Assembly (NCBI RefSeq): GCF_016887965.1
Contig: NZ_JAFDVD010000021.1
Coordinates: 62,001 to 126,000, forward strand
Direction of reading: 5' to 3'
DNA: 64,000 nucleotides
DNA from: Phycicoccus sonneratiae
GTDB taxonomy: Bacteria; Actinomycetota; Actinomycetes; Actinomycetales; Dermatophilaceae
Shown here: one piece after another, positions 28,704-37,477 of the stretch
Position numbering within the stretch: the stretch's first letter is position 1
Layout: each line of letters starts with the position of its first letter
Notes under the pieces: model-generated
Told to the model about the DNA's origin: nothing
The model's input: only the letters and a program-made list of their open reading frames with translations
Databases searched by the model: none
Position numbers and translations under genes: made by a program

Positions 28704-28738
28704 GGACACCACCCCCGACGACAACGAGGACGGTCCCG

Positions 28739-30313
28739 GTGACACTCCCCTGGGCGAGCGCCATCGCCGGCGGTGGCGTGCGCGCCGGCCTGCCGGCCGA
28801 GCCGGCGACCTCGGGGTTCTCGCTCGACGACCTGTCCTCGGTGCTCCTCGTCGGCAGCATCGTGCTCGTCGTCGCGGTCGCGGCGGTGCGCCTGTCGCTG
28901 CGGTCGGGGCTGCCGTCGCTGCTCATCTACCTCGGCATCGGGCTGGCCCTCGGTGAGAGCGGCCCGCTGGGCATCCGGTTCGACTCCCAGCAGCTGACCC
29001 AGGTGCTCGGGTACGCCGCGCTCGTCCTCATCCTCGTCGAGGGCGGGATCACGACGCAGTGGTCGGGCATCCGGCGCTCGGTGGCCCCGGCCGCCGCGCT
29101 CGCGACCGTCGGTGTCGCGGTCAGCGTGCTCGTCGTCGGGGTCGTCGCGCACCTCGTCCTCGACTGGTCGTGGGAGGTCTCGCTGCTCATCGGCGCGGTC
29201 GTGGCCTCCACGGACGCGGCGGCCGTCTTCTCGGTGCTGCGCCGGGTCCCGTTGCCGCGCAGCATCTCCGGGATGCTCGAGGCCGAGTCGGGGTTCAACG
29301 ACGCCCCGGTCGTCCTCCTCGTGACCGCCCTCGCCGCCCAGCTGGCGCCGGACGGGCAGCCCGAGCCGGTGTGGCAGATCCTCCTCGTCGCGGCGGCCGA
29401 GCTCGCCGGGGGCGCGGCGATCGGCCTCGGGGTCGGGTGGCTCGGCGCCCGGCTGCTGCGGCTCGTCGCGACGACGTCGTCGGCCCTCTTCGCGATCGGG
29501 GTCCTCTCGGTCGCGGTGCTCGCGTACGCGGCCGCCGACACGCTGCACACCTCGGGGTTCATCGCCTGCTACCTCGCGGCGCTCGTCCTCGGCAACGTCC
29601 GTCTGCCGCACCGCCCGGCGGTCGTCGGCTTCGCGACGGCCATCGGCTGGCTCGCGCAGATCGGCTTGTTCGTCCTCCTCGGCCTGCTCGCGTCGCCGGA
29701 GGGCTTCCCGGGCCAGCTGCTGCCGGCCCTCGTCGTCGGCGCGGCGGTGCTGCTCCTCGGGCGGCCGCTGTCGGTCATCGCCTCCTGCCTGCCGTTCGGC
29801 ATCCCGTGGCGCACGCAGGCCTTCCTCTCGTGGGCCGGGCTGCGCGGAGCCGTGCCCGTCGTGCTCGCCACCGTGCCGGTCACGGCGGGGACCCCGGGCG
29901 TGGAGTGGATGTTCGACCTCGTGTTCGTCCTCGTCGTCGTCTTCACCCTCATCCAGGCGCCGACCCTGCCGTGGGTGGCGCGGCGGCTCGGGGTCGACGC
30001 CCCGCACCACCGCGTCGACCTCGCCGTCGAGGCCACGCCGCTCACCGACCTCGGGGCCGAGCTGCTCGAGATCGACGTCGGGCTCGAGTCGCGCATCGGC
30101 GGGGTGCGGGTCTTCGAGCTGCGCCTCCCGAAGGGCGCCAACATCGCGCTCGTCGTGCGCGACGGCGGCTCCTTCGTACCGCGCGAGTCCGAGGTGCTGC
30201 GCCACGGCGACCAGCTGCTCGTCGTCGCGCCGTCGGCGGTGCGGGCCGCGGTCGAGCGCCGGCTGTACGAGGTGAGCCGGGGCGGACGGCTCGCCGACTG
30301 GTCCGACGGCTGA
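28739..30313 (+). CDS. potassium/proton antiporter (CPA1, CvrA/NhaP2-like)
   Basis: This is a 524-residue antiporter. About 12 hydrophobic segments span residues 30-400. The CPA ion-site motifs are GAVVASTDAAAVFSVLRR and LEAESGFNDAPVVLLV, with the key Asp residues in both. The WAGLRGAVPVVLA motif follows. A C-terminal cytosolic RCK_C-like domain (about 445-515, VRVFELRLPKGANIALVVRDG and HGDQLLVVAP) probably senses nucleotide or ion state. GTG 28739 has GAGGA eight bases upstream. It is divergent from the acylase gene with 47 bases between. Confidence 0.9.
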   Translation: MTLPWASAIAGGGVRAGLPAEPATSGFSLDDLSSVLLVGSIVLVVAVAAVRLSLRSGLPSLLIYLGIGLALGESGPLGIRFDSQQLTQVLGYAALVLILVEGGITTQWSGIRRSVAPAAALATVGVAVSVLVVGVVAHLVLDWSWEVSLLIGAVVASTDAAAVFSVLRRVPLPRSISGMLEAESGFNDAPVVLLVTALAAQLAPDGQPEPVWQILLVAAAELAGGAAIGLGVGWLGARLLRLVATTSSALFAIGVLSVAVLAYAAADTLHTSGFIACYLAALVLGNVRLPHRPAVVGFATAIGWLAQIGLFVLLGLLASPEGFPGQLLPALVVGAAVLLLGRPLSVIASCLPFGIPWRTQAFLSWAGLRGAVPVVLATVPVTAGTPGVEWMFDLVFVLVVVFTLIQAPTLPWVARRLGVDAPHHRVDLAVEATPLTDLGAELLEIDVGLESRIGGVRVFELRLPKGANIALVVRDGGSFVPRESEVLRHGDQLLVVAPSAVRAAVERRLYEVSRGGRLADWSDG

Positions 30314-30318
30314 GAGCC

Positions 30319-30345
30319 CCCGCCCCTGAGGGTCCCGGGGGCGGG
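30319..30345 (+). terminator. putative terminator after the antiporter gene
   Basis: CCCGCCCC (30319-30326) can pair with GGGGCGGG (30338-30345) around an 11-base loop, six bases after the antiporter stop. It has no U tract, and the assignment rests on position. Confidence 0.45.
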
Positions 30346-30409
30346 TCAGGGTCGGGTCAGGGCCGACCCCCGTAGCCGCCCCACCCCGCCCGGCGGGAGA
30401 GTCCTCGTC

Positions 30410-31309
30410 ATGATCTCCGTGGACCACCTCACGAAGCGCTACGGCGCCTTCACCGCCCTCGACGACGTGTCGTTCGAGGCCCGACCGGGCCGGGTCACCG
30501 GCTTCCTCGGGCCGAACGGCGCCGGCAAGACGACCGCCATGCGCGTCATCGCCGGCCTCACCCCGGCGGGCGGCGGCAGCGCCACCGTGCTCGGGCGCCC
30601 CTACGCCACGCTGCCGAACCCGGGCCGGCACGTCGGGCTGCTCCTCGACGCCTCGGCCCAGCACGCCGGGCGCACGGGGCGCGAGGTGCTGACCCTCGCC
30701 GCCGTGCTCACCGGCGTCGACCGCCGTCGCGTCGACGAGATGGTCGACCTCGTCGGCCTGACGTCGAAGGAGGCGAACCGCCGGGTGCGCAACTACTCCC
30801 TCGGGATGCGCCAGCGCCTCGGCATCGCCCACGCGCTGCTCGCCGACCCCGAGGTGCTCGTCCTCGACGAGCCGGCCAACGGCCTCGACCCCGCCGGCAT
30901 CCGGTGGATGCGCGACCTGCTGCGCGGCTTCGCGTCCCGCGGCGGGACGGTGCTGCTCAGCTCGCACCTCCTCAACGAGATCGAGCGGGTCGCCGACGAC
31001 ATCGTCGTCATCGGGAACGGCCGGGTCGTCGCGCAGGGCACGACCGAGGAGCTGCTCGCCGGCTCCGGGACCGTGGTGCGCTCGACCGACGACGCCACGC
31101 TGCGCCGGGCCCTGGAGGTCGCGGCCGTGGGTGTCTCGCCCGTCGCGACGGGCGGCCTGCTCGTCGAGGCCGACCCCGAGGCCGTCGGACGGGTCGCCCT
31201 CCGGGCCGGCGTCGTCCTGCGCGAGCTGCGCTCGGGCGACGAGCGCGGCCTCGAGGAGATGTTCCTCGACCTCACCGCCACCTCGGCCCGCGAGGGGGTG
31301 GCGGCGTGA
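30410..31309 (+). CDS. ABC transporter ATP-binding protein
   Basis: This is a 299-residue ATPase of a simple two-gene exporter of the CcmA/NatA type. Walker A is GPNGAGKTT (residues about 36-44). The signature is YSLGMRQRLGIAHALL, Walker B is VLVLDEPANGLDP, and the H-loop is LLSSHLL. A C-terminal region of about 80 residues after the ATPase core follows the drug-exporter pattern. The gene overlaps the permease gene by four bases (GTGA). The substrate is unknown; antibiotics, lipids or peptides are possible for this group. Confidence 0.9.
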   Translation: MISVDHLTKRYGAFTALDDVSFEARPGRVTGFLGPNGAGKTTAMRVIAGLTPAGGGSATVLGRPYATLPNPGRHVGLLLDASAQHAGRTGREVLTLAAVLTGVDRRRVDEMVDLVGLTSKEANRRVRNYSLGMRQRLGIAHALLADPEVLVLDEPANGLDPAGIRWMRDLLRGFASRGGTVLLSSHLLNEIERVADDIVVIGNGRVVAQGTTEELLAGSGTVVRSTDDATLRRALEVAAVGVSPVATGGLLVEADPEAVGRVALRAGVVLRELRSGDERGLEEMFLDLTATSAREGVAA

Positions 31310-32142
31310 GCACCACGACGCCCGACACCCGCTCCGACGCGTCCGCCGTCCTCGTCGGCGAGCACGGCGGACGCCTCCCCGCCCCGATCCCCGGCGAGCG
31401 CCCGACCTCCGGCACCTCCTTCGGTCGCCTCGTCCACGTCGAGCTGCGCAAGATGCTCGACACCCGCGCCGGCCGGTGGCTGCTCATCGCGCTCGGCGTC
31501 GTCATCGCCGGCGCCCTGACCATCCTGTTCGTCCAGCAGGGCGGCGACCACCCGTTCGGCACCTACCTCCAGGCCACGACGATGCCGATGGCGATCCTCC
31601 TGCCGGTCGTCGGCATCATGGCGGTGACCTCGGAGTGGTCGCAGCGCACCGCCCTCGTCACCTTCACCCTCGAGGCCCGGCGGACCCGGGTCGCCTGGGC
31701 CAAGGTCGTCGCCGCCCTGCTCGTCGGGGTCGCCGCGGTCGTCTTCTCGTTCGCGCTCGGTGCCGCGGCGCACGCCGCCGCCATCGGCCTGCGCGGCGCC
31801 GAGGGCGACTGGACCTTCACGTGGACGGCGCTGCTCGGCGCGGCCGGGTACGTGCTGCTCGGGCTGCTCCAGGGGCTCGGGTTCGGGATGCTCCTGCGCA
31901 ACACCCCGGCCGCGATCGTCCTGTACTACGTGCTGCCGACCGGCTGGTCGATCCTCGGGTCGCTGTGGTCGCAGGCCGAGAAGGCCGGCCAGTGGCTCGA
32001 CATGAACCGCACGATGGAGCCGCTGTTCTCCGGCTCGCTGACCGGCGAGCAGTGGGCGCAGCTCGCGACCTCCGTCGGGGTGTGGGTCGCCCTCCCGCTG
32101 ACCGTCGGGATGTGGTGGATCACCCGGGCCGAGGTGAAGTAG
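31306..32142 (+). CDS. ABC-2 type permease protein
   Basis: This 278-residue partner permease has a cytosolic N-terminus of about 55 residues. Six hydrophobic segments follow (GRWLLIALGVVIAGALTILF; ATTMPMAILLPVVGIMAVTS; KVVAALLVGVAAVVFSFALG; GAAGYVLLGLLQGLGFGMLL; ASIVLYYVLPTG-like region; ATSVGVWVALPLTVGMWW). The SEWSQRTALVTFTLEARRTRVAWAK-type loop is common in ABC-2 exporters that contact the ATPase. GTG 31306 is coupled to the ATPase stop. Confidence 0.85.
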   Translation: MSTTTPDTRSDASAVLVGEHGGRLPAPIPGERPTSGTSFGRLVHVELRKMLDTRAGRWLLIALGVVIAGALTILFVQQGGDHPFGTYLQATTMPMAILLPVVGIMAVTSEWSQRTALVTFTLEARRTRVAWAKVVAALLVGVAAVVFSFALGAAAHAAAIGLRGAEGDWTFTWTALLGAAGYVLLGLLQGLGFGMLLRNTPAAIVLYYVLPTGWSILGSLWSQAEKAGQWLDMNRTMEPLFSGSLTGEQWAQLATSVGVWVALPLTVGMWWITRAEVK

Positions 32143-32156
32143 GCCCCTGGCAGGGG

Positions 32157-32192
32157 GACGTCCCCGGACCGGTGCGCCGGTCCGGGGACGTC
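32157..32192. terminator. strong bidirectional terminator hairpin
   Basis: The perfect 16-bp arms at 32157-32172 and 32177-32192 enclose a TGCG loop. The hairpin lies exactly between the convergent stops of the ABC permease gene and the cNMP-binding protein gene. Confidence 0.85.
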
Positions 32193-32194
32193 GG

Positions 32195-33199
32195 TCACCC
32201 CTCCTCGCGCCGGTGCCCCGCGGCGAGGTCGGCGAGCCGCTCGAGGTCGATGGTGTCGCGCGGGGCGACGGCGACGCTGACGCGGGTGACCGCCCGCAGG
32301 GTCGCCGTGCGCCGGCCGCCCTCGAGCAGGCTGCGCTCGCCGAGCACGGCCCCGGGCCCGACCTGGCCGACCTCCTCGCCGTCGACCTCGACGGCGAGCA
32401 TCCCGTCGAGGACGAGGAAGAGCTCGTCGCCCGGTTCGCCCTGGCGGGTGAGGGTGTCGCCGGTGTCGAGCCGGCGCACCTCGGGGGTCGCGCCGCCCAT
32501 GATCTCGTCGGAGAGCTGGCGCTCGAGGTCGGTGCCGGCCTCGGCGACGACCGCGGGTGAGTCCTCGTCACCCCAGGGGGTGCGGTGGCCGAACGCGTTG
32601 CGCGTCCACGACTCCTGGTCCGTGACACCGCTCTTGGCCGCGAGCCGCCCGTCCGGGCCGTAGACCCAGTGCCGAGGGAACGGGCTGGCGCCGACGAGCT
32701 CGACGGTGCTCGACCCGTCGGGACGGAGCGTGAGCCCGAGCGTGGTCCACACGACGGGCGAGAGCCACTGGGCGAAGGGGCGGTGCGGCACCGCCCGGGG
32801 GAAGGGGGCGCCCGTGCGCCCGCCGACGGTCTGGACCAGGCGCACCGACCCGTCGCCGCCGACCTCGGGGTCCTGTCGGATGGTCGGCAGGCGTCCGGCG
32901 CGCAGGGCGACCGTGAACGGACCGACCCGCACCCGGGTGATCCCGATGACCAGGCCCGAGCCGTCGCCGTAGCCGGCGTCGGTGACGCGGTCGCCGTCGA
33001 CGTCGGCCCAGCCCTCGAGGAGGTTCCCCCACCGGAAGCGGTCGTCGGCGTTGAGGGCGTGGACCTCCCCCGGGGCGAGGCGGTCGGGCGGCGGGTCGTC
33101 GGTGTGGGTGAGCCCCATCGACATCCCGGCGCGGATCATGCCCCGCGCGATGTCGGACGGGATCCACGACAGCGTGGTGGCGGTTGCCTCAACCCTCAT
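32195..33199 (-). CDS. protein with C-terminal cyclic-nucleotide-binding domain
   Basis: This is a 334-residue protein. Residues about 225-325 form a cNMP-binding domain. GDTLTRQGEPGDELFLVLDGMLAV is its barrel entry, and the phosphate-binding cassette reads LGERSLLEGGRRTATLRA, with the Glu and Arg that bind cyclic nucleotide intact. The N-terminal 200 residues have no recognised fold; they are beta-rich with several Trp and Arg. There is no helix-turn-helix, so it is not a Crp repressor. It is divergent from a class III adenylate cyclase gene 90 bases away, which suggests a local cAMP circuit. Confidence 0.75.
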   Translation of the reverse strand: MRVEATATTLSWIPSDIARGMIRAGMSMGLTHTDDPPPDRLAPGEVHALNADDRFRWGNLLEGWADVDGDRVTDAGYGDGSGLVIGITRVRVGPFTVALRAGRLPTIRQDPEVGGDGSVRLVQTVGGRTGAPFPRAVPHRPFAQWLSPVVWTTLGLTLRPDGSSTVELVGASPFPRHWVYGPDGRLAAKSGVTDQESWTRNAFGHRTPWGDEDSPAVVAEAGTDLERQLSDEIMGGATPEVRRLDTGDTLTRQGEPGDELFLVLDGMLAVEVDGEEVGQVGPGAVLGERSLLEGGRRTATLRAVTRVSVAVAPRDTIDLERLADLAAGHRREEG

Positions 33200-33275
33200 G
33201 ACGGGCCCCCTTGCTCGCAGGCGATGGCCCACTGTAGGGCCGTCGCTGGAGGCCCCGAGGGCTCCGACGCGTGGT

Positions 33276-33281
33276 TATCGT
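33276..33281 (+). promoter_or_regulatory. -10 element of the adenylate cyclase gene
   Basis: TATCGT ends 7 nt before ATG 33289, with no ribosome site between them. It decides the start over the in-frame GTG at 33271, which lies upstream of the hexamer. Confidence 0.55.
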
Positions 33282-33288
33282 GGGCGCC

Positions 33289-36200
33289 ATGCCGGACCCG
33301 GAGCCGCCGGCGCAGCCGCCTGACCAGCGGCTTCGCGAGCTCGAGCAGGCCATCGAGGCCCTCGAGGCGCAGCGTGGCGTGCTCGGCGACGCCGTCGTCG
33401 AGACCGCCCTCGGCCCGTTGCGCGAGCGACGCACTGCGCTGCGCGGCGGGACCGCGGGCGAGCAGCGGCGGCTGGTCAGCGTCCTCTTCGCCGACCTCGA
33501 GGGGTTCACCGTCCTCTCCCGCCGGCTCGACGCCGAGGACGTGCGGGCCGTCGTCGCTCGCTGCTTCAGCGCGTGGCAGCGGGTCATCGAGGAGCACGGG
33601 GGCGTCGTCGAGAAGTTCATCGGCGACGCGGTGATGGCCGTCTTCGGGCTGCACCGCTCGCACGAGGACGACGCGGTGCGTGCGGTCCGGGCGGCGCGGG
33701 CGCTCGTGGCCTCGCTCGGGCCGGTCGCCGAGGAGGTCGAGGTCCGGCACGGCGCGGCACTGCACGTGCGGGTCGGGGTCGACGCCGGCGAGGTGGTCGT
33801 CAGCACCCTCGGCGAGCGGGCCGGGCACGACTTCGTCGCCGTCGGGCCGACCGTCAACCGGGCCAGCCGGCTCCAGGGCGAGGCACCGCGCGACGGCGTG
33901 CTCGTCAGCGCCGACGTGCGCCGGCTGCTCCGCGGGAGGTTCTCGCTCGAACCCCGACCGGGGCTGTCGCTCAAGGGGATCGACGAGCCGGTCGACGCCT
34001 TCGTCGTGCTGCGCGAGCGGCCGGTCGGCTTCGACCTCGAGCCGACGGCCGGCGTCGGCGGGGTCGAGACGACGACCGTCGGACGGGCGGTCGAGCAGCT
34101 GACGCTGCGCGAGCACCTCGCGGACGTCGTCGACGAGCAGGCCTGGCGCATCACGACCGTCGTCGGCGACGCCGGGGTCGGCAAGTCGCGCCTGCTCGCG
34201 GAGTTCGACACCTGGCTCAGCGAGCGCCCCGACGCCGTGTGGTGGTTCCGCGGGCGGGCCTCGCCGTCCCAGCAGAACCGCCCCCACACGCTGCTGCGCG
34301 ACGCGCTCTCGACGCGCTTCGGCATCACCCCGGACGACGACCCCGCCACCGTCCTCGCCCGCTGCGAGGCGGGGTTCGCGGCCGCCGCCGGGGCCTCGGA
34401 GCGCACCCGGCGCGACGCCCTCGTCGTCGCCCGCTGGCTGGGGTTCGAGGTGGGCGGCCCGGACGCCGCGGGTGTGCCGCGCGAGCCGCAGGCGCTGCGT
34501 GACGAGGCGAGCGAGCTGCTGGCCCGCTACCTCGCCCGGCTCGGCGCCGAGGCCCCGGTCGTGCTCCTGTTCGAGGACCTGCACTGGGCCGACGACGCGA
34601 CGCTGCGCTGGCTCGAGGACGCCCACGAGGTGCTGCGCGACGTCCCGGTGCTCGTCGTCGCCACCGCGCGGCCGGCGCTCCTCGAGCTGCGGCCGCACTG
34701 GGGCGAGGGGCTCGAGCACCACCGCCGGCTGGCGCTCGGGCCACTGTCCCGGCGGGAGAGCCGCCAGCTGCTCGACCAGCTCCTCGCCCGGGTCGACCGG
34801 GTCCCCCCCGAGCTCGTCGCGCTCGTCGTCGAGGGCGCGGAGGGCAACCCCTTCTACATCGAGGAGCTCGTCACCTGGCTCGTCGACACCGGTGTCGTCG
34901 AGCCCGGCCCGGACGGCTGGCGGGTACGGGCCGAGGGGGTCCGGGCCGTGCGGGTGCCCTCGACGCTGCGCGGGGTGCTCCAGGCCCGTCTCGACGGCCT
35001 CGAGCCCGACGAGCGGCAGGTCCTCCAGCGCGCGTCGGTCGTCGGGCGGGTGTTCTGGGACGCCGCGGTCGGCCGGCTCGGCCGGGGCAGCCCGAGCGCG
35101 GTCGGTGACGGGGCGGTGGCGGACGACCCGGTGCCGGCGCTGCTCGACCGGCTGCGCGGTCGCGACCTCGTGCTGCGTCGCCCGGGGTCGTCCATCGAGA
35201 GCGCCCACGAGTACCTCTTCAAGCACGCCCTGCTGCGCGACGTCGCCTACGACGGGATCCTCCGGACCCACCGCCGCGCCTACCACGCGCGCGTCGTCGA
35301 CTGGCTCGTCGAGGTGAGCGAGCGGTCCGGGCGTACCGACGAGTACGCCTTCCTCGTCGCCGAGCACGCCGACCGCGCCGAGGACCCGTCGGCGGCCGGC
35401 TGGTACCTGCGCGCGGCCGGCCGGGCGGCCTCGGTGCACGCGCCGGAGGAGGCCCTGCGGCTGCTCGACCGGGGGCTCGACGTCGCGCCCGAGGACGACC
35501 CGGGGCTGCGCTTCGACCTCCTCGCCGCCCGGGAGGAGGTGCTCGACCGCGAGGGCGACCGCGACGGCCAGCAGCTCGACGTCGAGCGGATGGAGGTCCT
35601 CCTGGGCCGGCTCGACGCGGCACGCCGGGTGCGCCTCCACCTGGCCCGGGCGCGGCTCGACTTCGACACGAGCCGGTACGACGAGGCGGTGCGCTGGGCC
35701 ACCGCGGCCGTCGAGGAGTCCACGGCCGGTGACGAGGAGGCGCTGGCGCGCGGTCGGCTGCTCGCCGGCAAGGCCTTCACCTGGGCCGGGGACGCCGGGC
35801 GAGCCCGTACGGAGCTGGCGGCGGCCATCGAGGTCGCCGACGCGGCGGGGCTCGACGCGGTGGCCGGCGAGGCGCTGCGCTACCTCGGGATGATCGCCGG
35901 CAACGAGGGCGACTACGCCGGCTCCCTCGAGCGGCTCGCCGCCGCTCGTCTCCGCTTCGCGGCCGCCGAGGACCCCGAGGGCGAGGGGCGCGTCCTCGTC
36001 CAGGAGTCGGCGACGCTCTACAACCTCGGCCGGCTCGCCGAGTCGCGGACGGCGCTCGAGGCCGCCCGGCCGGCCTTCTCGCGCTCGCGCTACCGGTACG
36101 GGGAGGCGCTCGTTCTCGGCAACCTCGCGACGATCGCCGCCGGCCAGGGCGAGCTCGGTGCCGCGCTCGGCTGGGTCGTCGAGGCCGTGGAGGCCACGCG

Positions 36201-36906
36201 TCGCCTGCGCGACGTCGAGGCGGTGGCGACCAACCTCGGCGCCCTCGCGGAGATCGAGGTCCAGCTCGGCCGGCTGGCGGCGGCCGAGGCCCACGGCCTG
36301 GAGTGCGCCGAGCTCGCCGCCGGGGTGTCCACCGACTCGCTGCGCGCGCACGGGCTGTCGATGGCCGCGGCGGCGGCCTCGGCCGCGGGCCGCCACGACG
36401 ACGCACGGCGCCTCGCCGGGGACGCCGTCGAGGCGGGGCGCACGGGCCACGAGCCGCGGGCCTTCGGCGCCGCGCAGCAGGTGCGCGGGCAGGTGCTCGC
36501 CGCCGCGGGAGCGCACGAGGAGGCGGCGGCGGCCTTCGCCGAGGCCGGCTGGTCGCTCGAGGGGCTGGGGGTCGACGGGCTGGCCCTCCAGGCCCGGGCC
36601 GGCGAGGCGGCCTCCCGCGCAGCGACGGGGGACGTCGAGCGCGCGCTCGCCCTCGTGGAACCGGTGCTCGCCGCGGTGGCGGCCGACGACCTCGGCGGGG
36701 CCCAGCCCGAGCCGGTCTGGCGGGCCTGCCTCGCGGTGCTCGACGCCGCCCGCGACCCCCAGGCCCCGGAGCTGCGGGCCGACGTGCGGCAGCGGGTCGA
36801 GGCCCGGGCCCGGCTCGTCGGCGCCGACGTCGAGGCCGAGTACCGCGCGGCGCCGGTGGTGCGCGAGCTCCTCGAGGGGGCGTCTCGGGGCGACGACCCG
36901 GCCTGA
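33289..36906 (+). CDS. class III adenylate cyclase fused to AAA ATPase and TPR-like repeats
   Basis: This is a 1,205-residue sensor-type protein. Residues 10-35 are a coiled-coil-like helix. The cyclase domain (about 60-245) has metal Asps D69 (LFADLEGFT) and D113 (FIGDAVMAVFG), adenine-selecting K109 and D181, and transition-state N190 and R194. An ATPase domain follows, with Walker A GDAGVGKS (293-300) and an acidic LLFEDLHWADD Walker B. The last 600 residues are Ala-rich helical repeats of TPR type. Such proteins resemble Cya-AAA-TPR regulators of mycobacteria. It is divergent from the cNMP-binding protein, a likely reader of its product. Confidence 0.88.
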   Translation: MPDPEPPAQPPDQRLRELEQAIEALEAQRGVLGDAVVETALGPLRERRTALRGGTAGEQRRLVSVLFADLEGFTVLSRRLDAEDVRAVVARCFSAWQRVIEEHGGVVEKFIGDAVMAVFGLHRSHEDDAVRAVRAARALVASLGPVAEEVEVRHGAALHVRVGVDAGEVVVSTLGERAGHDFVAVGPTVNRASRLQGEAPRDGVLVSADVRRLLRGRFSLEPRPGLSLKGIDEPVDAFVVLRERPVGFDLEPTAGVGGVETTTVGRAVEQLTLREHLADVVDEQAWRITTVVGDAGVGKSRLLAEFDTWLSERPDAVWWFRGRASPSQQNRPHTLLRDALSTRFGITPDDDPATVLARCEAGFAAAAGASERTRRDALVVARWLGFEVGGPDAAGVPREPQALRDEASELLARYLARLGAEAPVVLLFEDLHWADDATLRWLEDAHEVLRDVPVLVVATARPALLELRPHWGEGLEHHRRLALGPLSRRESRQLLDQLLARVDRVPPELVALVVEGAEGNPFYIEELVTWLVDTGVVEPGPDGWRVRAEGVRAVRVPSTLRGVLQARLDGLEPDERQVLQRASVVGRVFWDAAVGRLGRGSPSAVGDGAVADDPVPALLDRLRGRDLVLRRPGSSIESAHEYLFKHALLRDVAYDGILRTHRRAYHARVVDWLVEVSERSGRTDEYAFLVAEHADRAEDPSAAGWYLRAAGRAASVHAPEEALRLLDRGLDVAPEDDPGLRFDLLAAREEVLDREGDRDGQQLDVERMEVLLGRLDAARRVRLHLARARLDFDTSRYDEAVRWATAAVEESTAGDEEALARGRLLAGKAFTWAGDAGRARTELAAAIEVADAAGLDAVAGEALRYLGMIAGNEGDYAGSLERLAAARLRFAAAEDPEGEGRVLVQESATLYNLGRLAESRTALEAARPAFSRSRYRYGEALVLGNLATIAAGQGELGAALGWVVEAVEATRRLRDVEAVATNLGALAEIEVQLGRLAAAEAHGLECAELAAGVSTDSLRAHGLSMAAAAASAAGRHDDARRLAGDAVEAGRTGHEPRAFGAAQQVRGQVLAAAGAHEEAAAAFAEAGWSLEGLGVDGLALQARAGEAASRAATGDVERALALVEPVLAAVAADDLGGAQPEPVWRACLAVLDAARDPQAPELRADVRQRVEARARLVGADVEAEYRAAPVVRELLEGASRGDDPA

Positions 36907-37065
36907 CGCGGCGGCGGCCTGCGGGCGCGACGCGGCGCCGTCCACCCGGGCGGGAACACCGGAGGGCCGACCCTCGCTTATCCTTGGTGCCGCGCGCCGC
37001 CGCGAGACCCGCACCCCCGTGCCGGGACCGGCGGTGCCCCGATGTCCGTCCGAGGAGGACCCACC

Positions 37066-37437
37066 GTGCCGACGTACGCCTACGCGTGCACCGCGTGCGA
37101 CCACCGCTTCGAGGTCGTCCAGAGCTTCAGCGACGACTCCCTCACCGAGTGCCCCGAGTGCAGCGGCCGGCTGCGCAAGCTGTTCAACGCCGTCGGCATC
37201 GTCTTCAAGGGCGGCGGCTTCTACCGCACCGACTCGCGGTCGGGGTCGGGCTCCTCGGGGTCCGGGTCGTCGTCCTCCGGCTCGTCGGGCTCGTCCGACG
37301 GTGGGTCGCCCTCGGGGTCCTCGTCGTCGTCGGACTCGGGCTCCGGCTCGGGCTCGACGTCCTCCGGGTCCGCGACGCCGGCCGCGTCGTCCACAGGGTC
37401 CTCCTCGACCGGGTCGTCGTCCACAGCCTCGGGCTGA
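37066..37437 (+). CDS. FmdB-type zinc ribbon protein with Ser-rich tail (Ruc-like)
   Basis: This is a 123-residue protein. The N-terminal part of about 45 residues is an FmdB zinc ribbon: PTYAYACTACDHRFEV with the first CxxC, and ECPECSG with the second. The rest is almost pure Ser/Gly (SGSGSSGSGSS type) and must be disordered. The layout matches M. tuberculosis Rv0991c (Ruc), a redox-regulated chaperone whose cysteines hold zinc when reduced and which helps DnaK clients, and this locus also holds the cyclo-ligase and mscL homologues. GTG 37066 has AGGAGG seven bases upstream. Confidence 0.82.
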   Translation: MPTYAYACTACDHRFEVVQSFSDDSLTECPECSGRLRKLFNAVGIVFKGGGFYRTDSRSGSGSSGSGSSSSGSSGSSDGGSPSGSSSSSDSGSGSGSTSSGSATPAASSTGSSSTGSSSTASG

Positions 37438-37464
37438 CCCCTCGTCCGCGCGGCCGCCGGCACC

Positions 37465-37470
37465 TAGCGT
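37465..37470 (+). promoter_or_regulatory. -10 element of the SAF-domain gene
   Basis: TAGCGT ends 7 nt before ATG 37478. The leaderless pattern is the same as for several neighbours. Confidence 0.45.
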
Positions 37471-37477
37471 CGGCGGC

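Noticed and set aside
26160-28742. An 860-codon open frame on the plus strand opposite the acylase gene
   Set aside because: It is a shadow frame rich in Arg, Gly, Val and Asp. The minus-strand acylase has its catalytic motif and signal segment.
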